Below are positions 59,706-64,000 of a DNA stretch of 64,000 nt, in pieces. A model generated the notes under the pieces. That model did no database searches, was not told where the DNA came from, and worked only from the letters and a program-made list of their open reading frames with translations. The position numbers and the translations under genes were made by a program. The DNA is taken from contig NZ_JAJJWI010000022.1 of the NCBI RefSeq assembly GCF_020907275.1, forward strand, positions 17,687-81,686. Reading direction: 5' to 3'. The stretch is from Pontibacter silvestris (GTDB taxonomy: Bacteria; Bacteroidota; Bacteroidia; Cytophagales; Hymenobacteraceae). The first letter of the stretch is position 1, and every line of letters begins with the position of its first letter.

Positions 59706-60500
59706 ATGAAGCAATATTTAGACTTAATGCAGCATATCCTCGACAAGGGGGTGAGGAAAGAAGACAGAACAGGAACGGGTACCTTGAGTGTTTTTGGATA
59801 CCAGATGCGATTTGACCTTGCTAAAGGTTTTCCTTTAGTAACCACTAAAAAAGCGCATCTTCGGTCTATTATTCATGAGTTGTTGTGGTTTCTGAAAGGT
59901 GATACAAATATAAAATACCTGCAGGAGAATAAGGTGACAATATGGGATGAATGGGCGGATGAAAATGGCGATCTTGGTCCTGTGTATGGCTCACAGTGGC
60001 GCAACTGGCCTACACCTGACGGCCGTCACATAGACCAAATATCACAAGTGGTAAATCAATTAAAGAACAACCCGGACTCACGCCGCATAATTGTCAGTGC
60101 CTGGAATGTAGCAGAAATTGAGAATATGAAACTACCACCTTGCCACGCTTTCTACCAGTTTTATGTAGCTGAAGGTAAGTTGTCGTGCCAGCTCTATCAG
60201 CGTTCTGCCGATGTGTTTCTGGGCGTACCGTTTAATATTGCTTCTTATGCACTACTGGTACTCATGATGGCACAGGTCACAGATCTGGAACCAGGAGAAT
60301 TCATCTGGACAGGTGGAGACACGCACCTTTATCTGAACCACTTAGAACAGGCAAAGCTTCAGCTTACACGGCAGCCCCATGAGCTTCCGACCATGATAAT
60401 AAACCCTGAAGTAAAAGATATTTTTGGTTTTAAATTTGACGACTTTAAGCTGGAAAATTATAATCCACATCCTGGTATCAAGGCACCGGTCGCAGTATAA
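59706..60500 (+). CDS. thyA: Thymidylate synthase ThyA
   Basis: Methylates dUMP with methylene-tetrahydrofolate to dTMP. 264 residues, the E. coli length. Catalytic Cys146 in LPPCHAFYQFYV; RTGTGTLSVFG near the N-terminus binds phosphate; QRSADVFLGVPFNIASYALL and the C-terminal APVAV tail (reads APVAV as the last five residues) that closes over the active site are present. No partner folA directly downstream. Confidence 0.98.
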   Translation: MKQYLDLMQHILDKGVRKEDRTGTGTLSVFGYQMRFDLAKGFPLVTTKKAHLRSIIHELLWFLKGDTNIKYLQENKVTIWDEWADENGDLGPVYGSQWRNWPTPDGRHIDQISQVVNQLKNNPDSRRIIVSAWNVAEIENMKLPPCHAFYQFYVAEGKLSCQLYQRSADVFLGVPFNIASYALLVLMMAQVTDLEPGEFIWTGGDTHLYLNHLEQAKLQLTRQPHELPTMIINPEVKDIFGFKFDDFKLENYNPHPGIKAPVAV

Positions 60501-60678
60501 GCTTTTCTCTTACAATCATTCAGTAAAGTCACGATATAATGTTTATCAATATATGGGCAAATCAATATACCCTAGCTTTAAATCGTGGATTTACTTCTGT
60601 GGTATTTGAATATTATCAAAGGTATTAGTTCTATCTAACCCCTTATCTCTCCAAGTACTTATTCATAGTTTGATATTC

Positions 60679-62115
60679 ATGAAGAAACAATTCTTTTCAT
60701 TGCATGCTCTTTTAAGTTGTTTGATTGTGTGCAGTACTATTGTTAGTGCCAAAGCCCAGCAGTTCACCCCGCAGGTTAGCCAATACATAAAAACACAGGC
60801 AAGCACTATTGCACTTACAGATGCAAAGGTGATCGATGGTACAGGCAAACCGGCAAAGCTTCAGCAGACAGTGATTATTAAAGACGGCCGTATAGAGCAG
60901 ATTGGTAATGCCAAAAAAGTAAGAGTGCCTAAAGATGCAGAAGTGATAAACTGCTCTGGTAAAACAATTATCCCCGGGCTAGTGATGCTGCATGAGCACC
61001 TTTATTATACAATGCCACTTGAAAGTTACTTTAATATATCCGAAATGCCGGCAACTTTTCCTAAGCTTTATTTGGCAGGAGGCGCTACAACTATCCGGAC
61101 AGCGGGCAGTATTGAGCCTCAGACAGACCTGACACTTAAACGCATGATTAGAGAGGGCAAACTAATAGGACCTGACATGGATGTAACAGCGCCTTATATT
61201 GAAAGACAGGCTTTTGACATTCCGGCACTTAATACAGTAAAAGATGAAAATGAAGCAGCTGCTTCTGTAAACTTCTGGGCTGATAAAGGCTGTACTTCCT
61301 ATAAAATGTACATGCATGCGACGAAAGAAGACCTGGCAGCTGTGGTACGGGAGGCACATAAAAGAAACCAGAAAGTGACAGGCCATTTGTGCTCCATAAC
61401 CTACCGAGAAGCAGCAGAACTGAGTATTGATAACCTGGAGCACGGCTTTTTAGCAAGTACTGATTTTGTTTCTGATAAGCAAGAAAATGAATGTCCTTCA
61501 TCTGCACGACAATCATTGCTGGACCTGGATGAGAACAGCTCGCAAATGAAAAGCCTGATGCAGTTCCTTATTAGTAAAGGTGTTGCCATAACTTCGACCT
61601 TGCCCGTGTTTGAACCTTACACGAATCGTGAGGTGGTATTAGGAGGTGGCTCGGAGGCTCTTTTGCCCGAAGTCAGAAACTCCATTCACAGTAAGTGGGA
61701 AGCTGCCCAAAATAAAGACTCTGTAAGCGCAGTCCTTTTTAAGAAGGAGCTAGCCTGGGAGAAGCAGTACTTTGATGCCGGTGGTTTGTTAGTGGCTGGC
61801 ACAGACCCTACCGGAGCAGGGAGAACCATTGCCGGTTATGCAAACCATCGGCAAATTGAATTATTGGTAGAAGGTGGTTTTACACCGGTAGAGGCAGTTA
61901 AAATCAGCACATTGAACGGAGCTGTTTATTTGGGCAGAGAAAAAGAGATAGGCACCATTGAACAAGGTAAAAAAGCCGACCTAGTTCTGATAAATGGAGA
62001 CCTGGAAAAAGATATACAGGAAGTAAGAAAAACAGAACTTGTCTTTAAGAATGGTGTTGGTTTTGATTCACAAAAGATATTTGAGTCTGTTAAAGGTAAA
62101 GTAGGGTTAAATTAA
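60679..62115 (+). CDS. Exported amidohydrolase-family protein
   Basis: 478 residues from the ATG at 60679 (an in-frame TTG at 60670 is less likely). Signal peptide KKQFFSLHALLSCLIVCSTIVSAKAQ. Amidohydrolase core: IALTDAKVIDGTGKPAK, IIPGLVMLHEHLY (the HxH metal pair is replaced by HEH), a probable carbamylated or ligand Lys in KGCTSYKMYMH, HLCSITYREA with IDNLEHG, and AGTDPTGAG for the late Asp. Periplasmic imidazolonepropionase/prolidase-like members act on peptides or organophosphates; substrate unknown. Confidence 0.9.
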   Translation: MKKQFFSLHALLSCLIVCSTIVSAKAQQFTPQVSQYIKTQASTIALTDAKVIDGTGKPAKLQQTVIIKDGRIEQIGNAKKVRVPKDAEVINCSGKTIIPGLVMLHEHLYYTMPLESYFNISEMPATFPKLYLAGGATTIRTAGSIEPQTDLTLKRMIREGKLIGPDMDVTAPYIERQAFDIPALNTVKDENEAAASVNFWADKGCTSYKMYMHATKEDLAAVVREAHKRNQKVTGHLCSITYREAAELSIDNLEHGFLASTDFVSDKQENECPSSARQSLLDLDENSSQMKSLMQFLISKGVAITSTLPVFEPYTNREVVLGGGSEALLPEVRNSIHSKWEAAQNKDSVSAVLFKKELAWEKQYFDAGGLLVAGTDPTGAGRTIAGYANHRQIELLVEGGFTPVEAVKISTLNGAVYLGREKEIGTIEQGKKADLVLINGDLEKDIQEVRKTELVFKNGVGFDSQKIFESVKGKVGLN

Positions 62116-62136
62116 TCACTACTTAATTTAACCCTA
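62102..62136 (+). terminator. Hairpin overlapping the amidohydrolase stop codon
   Basis: TAGGGTTAAATTAA/TTAATTTAACCCTA, a 14-bp perfect stem with a 7-nt loop. The stop TAA (62113-62115) lies in the left arm; no T-tract follows. Confidence 0.5.
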
Positions 62137-62265
62137 AGTTTCTGTTGTAGAACCAAGTTTGTTGAAATCAGGTGCTGTAAGGCTGAAATAACTTTAAGCT
62201 GCCATAAAAAGTAAAAGATTAAAACATTATCTGATGATTGATGTTTCTCCTAAAATATAAACTCT

Positions 62266-63027
62266 ATGAAATTTAAAACCATTTTAGCTTTACTTTTTAG
62301 TATAGCTTTCTTACGTGCCAGTGCACAAAATGCCAGTCCTGATCAGGTTGATACTAAAAAAGGTCCGTTAACCATCCAGCCTATAGAGCATGCTTCCTTA
62401 GTTTTAACCTGGAATAACAGAACAATATATGTTGACCCTACTGGTGGAGCAGAAGCTTATGAGGGAATAAAGTCTCCTGATATGATTCTGCTCACAGACA
62501 TACATGGTGATCACCTGGACAAAGAGACGTTGAAAGCTTTGAGTACAAAAAACGCTGTGGTGATAGCGCCTAAGGCAGTAGCAGATCAGCTACCTGAAAA
62601 TTTACAGCAACAAGCAGTAGTGTTAAATAACGGAGAAAGTACAACTCAACTTGACATTCCGGTAAAAGCCATTGCTATGTATAATCTCCCTGAAAATGCA
62701 GATGCAATGCACCCGAAGGGCAGGGGCAATGGCTATGTTCTAAACATAGGCGGGAAAAAAATTTACCTTTCAGGCGACACAGAGGGAACCCCGGAAATGC
62801 GTTCTCTCAAAAATATCGATGTAGCTTTTATTTGCATGAATCTACCTTATACAATGGATGTAGACCAGGCAGCTAATGCAGTACTTGATTTCAAACCAAA
62901 AATTGTTTACCCTTATCACTACCGGGGCAAGAATGGTCTGAGTGATGTAGAAAGATTTAAAAAAATGGTAAACGAGAAAAGTAAGCAAATAGAGGTAAGG
63001 CTAAAAAACTGGTATCCTGAAAGTTGA
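62266..63027 (+). CDS. Exported metallo-beta-lactamase-fold hydrolase (UlaG-like)
   Basis: 253 residues with signal peptide KFKTILALLFSIAFLRASAQ. UPF0173/UlaG-like MBL pattern: IEHASLVLTWNNRTIYVDP, LLTDIHGDHLD (the H-x-[D] site is shortened to DIHGDH), AVVIAPK, LNIGGKKIYLSGDTEGTPEMR (late Asp) and YPYHYRGKNG. Predicted periplasmic. Follows the exported amidohydrolase by 150 bp in the same direction; a shared role is possible but unproven. Confidence 0.9.
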   Translation: MKFKTILALLFSIAFLRASAQNASPDQVDTKKGPLTIQPIEHASLVLTWNNRTIYVDPTGGAEAYEGIKSPDMILLTDIHGDHLDKETLKALSTKNAVVIAPKAVADQLPENLQQQAVVLNNGESTTQLDIPVKAIAMYNLPENADAMHPKGRGNGYVLNIGGKKIYLSGDTEGTPEMRSLKNIDVAFICMNLPYTMDVDQAANAVLDFKPKIVYPYHYRGKNGLSDVERFKKMVNEKSKQIEVRLKNWYPES

Positions 63028-63072
63028 AAGCAGTACGTTAATCTTCTTGATAGAAATGAAGTCTATATCGTC

Positions 63073-63118
63073 TAAACGACAAAAGCATGAAGTTATTTCT
63101 TCATGCTTTTGTCGTTTA
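63073..63118. terminator. Bidirectional terminator between the MBL gene and the Gfo/Idh/MocA gene
   Basis: A 20-bp perfect stem (core ACGACAAAAGCATGAAG) with a 6-nt loop, convergent genes. Confidence 0.93.
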
Positions 63119-63131
63119 ATAAGCTAAAGAA

Positions 63132-64000
63132 TCAGGAAATTTCTACTCTTTTCCCGTTGTTGCGTGCAGACTCATAGATCGCCTCCAGTATTTTCATATC
63201 GCGTAGGCCCATTTCGCCAGGCACTATGGATTCCTGATTGTTTCTAAAGCTCTGCGCCTGCCCATCCATCTGGTGCACCTGCTCATACACGTTTTCGTAG
63301 TCCATTTCTCCCTCACTAGTTTCACCCTCTTTACCCTCATAGGCATAAGCAGGGCTCACCCGCCACCAACCATTTTCGGCCTTGCCAGCCAGAAGATTAG
63401 CCTCCCTGGCATAGCTGCTGGTGCATTCTGCTGCTACACCATTGTCAAATTCCATTTTCCAGCTGATCGACTGCTCCACACCATTATTAAAATATTCTGG
63501 ATTTGTTATTTCTCCAAACTGTGCTGTAACAGCAACAGGTGCTTTACCTAAAGTGTAACATGCACCTTGCACGCAATATATGCCCACATCCATTAATGGT
63601 CCGCCTCCAGACAGTTCTTTGTCAAGACGCCAGACATCAGGGCTGTCTTTAGTCATATCCTGGCTGTTAGCTGCCTCAACACTTTGTACTTTGCCAAACA
63701 CCTGCTGCTGCCCCAGTTCCATAACACGTTTATTGAATGGCTCATAATGTAGTCTGTACCCAATTGCTAATTTTACATTGTTCTGGTTGCAGGCTTCAAT
63801 CATTCGCTGTGCATCTGCTACTGATGTAGCCATTGGCTTTTCACAGATTACATGTTTCTTGGCCTTAGCAGCTCTGATAGTATATTCAGCATGCATGCTG
63901 TTTGGTAATACTACATAAACAATATCTATGTCCGGGTTATCTGCTATTTGGTCAAAGTTTTCATAGTTGTAGATATTCTTTTCAGGAATATTATATTTAT
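63132..64000 (-). CDS. Gfo/Idh/MocA-family oxidoreductase, 5' end outside window
   Basis: NAD(P)-dependent sugar-type dehydrogenase fold. The frame is open to the right edge, so the N-terminal dinucleotide-binding part is missing; the visible part begins in the Rossmann domain with YNIPEKNIYNYENF and DIDIVYVVLPNSMHAEYT, then HVICEKPMAT (catalytic Lys in EKP), YRLHYEPFN, GGGPLMDVGIYCVQGACY (D and the catalytic-region His replaced by Y/C pattern) and a C-terminal GLRDMKILEAIYESARN. A PF01408/PF02894 arrangement as in glucose-fructose oxidoreductase relatives. Substrate unknown. Confidence 0.93.
   Translation of the reverse strand, partial: KYNIPEKNIYNYENFDQIADNPDIDIVYVVLPNSMHAEYTIRAAKAKKHVICEKPMATSVADAQRMIEACNQNNVKLAIGYRLHYEPFNKRVMELGQQQVFGKVQSVEAANSQDMTKDSPDVWRLDKELSGGGPLMDVGIYCVQGACYTLGKAPVAVTAQFGEITNPEYFNNGVEQSISWKMEFDNGVAAECTSSYAREANLLAGKAENGWWRVSPAYAYEGKEGETSEGEMDYENVYEQVHQMDGQAQSFRNNQESIVPGEMGLRDMKILEAIYESARNNGKRVEIS

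Overview
The window looks like a chromosomal segment of a Bacteroidota bacterium of the class Cytophagia, most likely Hymenobacteraceae (Pontibacter-like). Evidence: promoters of the form TAnnTTTG, in two cases with an upstream TTG at 20 nt, instead of E. coli-type boxes; weak Shine-Dalgarno signals; a type III glutamine synthetase; the long IspG with an inserted domain; LptE-family, DUF4159, putative-porin and OmpH/Skp proteins typical of the phylum; and many family members known mainly from Bacteroidota. No phage, insertion sequence, CRISPR array or defence island is visible. The segment is mostly housekeeping, with a few accessory genes and one decayed gene.

Layout. 1-5215 (minus): a late cobalamin operon, cobQ > PLP-dependent cobC/cobD-type enzyme > cbiB > a small P-loop ATPase > cbiA (cut by the left edge). 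5523-6344: a disordered Asn/Arg/Gly/Tyr-rich protein. 6511-6962 (minus): four identical tRNA-Asp genes in a perfect 126-bp tandem repeat with a textbook Bacteroidota promoter. 7188-11265 (plus): accA, a metallo-beta-lactamase-fold hydrolase, a patatin, a small outer-membrane barrel and an acyltransferase. 11379-14921 (minus): smc. 15158-20887: a small membrane protein, an FkbM methyltransferase, DUF4159, rsmE, a POT peptide transporter and a lipoprotein of unknown family. 21013-22978 (minus): groEL/groES, with two TGACA/TGTCA dyads upstream. 23252-26866 (minus): a compact operon of sigma-54-type activator > lptE > TPR protein > secG, preceded by miaB. 28615-31984 (minus): pabB, then nif3-like plus zinc-ribbon coiled-coil pair. 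32045-35776 (plus): lpxK, putative porin, miaE.

35959-48365: a secreted protein of uncertain function, an ABC permease, an OmpH/Skp lipoprotein, mtaB, an LTA-synthase-like sulfatase, glnN, a small membrane protein, a NAD(P)H oxidoreductase pseudogene carrying two frameshifts and a stop, and ispG. 48500-64000: a 54-residue conserved small protein, MmcQ/YjbR, MarR, leuS, a DsbA-like protein, a CrtA-like monooxygenase, a pyridoxamine-oxidase-fold protein, acpH, a SlyD-like FKBP, an IGHMBP2-type helicase, a small membrane protein, thyA, a secreted amidohydrolase, a secreted metallo-hydrolase, and a Gfo/Idh/MocA oxidoreductase cut by the right edge.

Themes: envelope biogenesis (accA, lpxK, lptE, secG, OmpH/Skp, porin, acyltransferase) and modification of tRNA position 37 (miaB, mtaB and miaE all present). 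Transcription units are unusually easy to delimit because nearly every convergent gene pair is separated by a long perfect hairpin, and several genes have a -7 box so close to the start codon that their mRNAs should be leaderless. I found no clearly new multi-gene system. The best leads are the P-loop kinase-like gene inside the B12 operon, the activator-lptE-TPR-secG operon, the repeated dyads upstream of groES, the disordered protein, and the tRNA-Asp tandem array.
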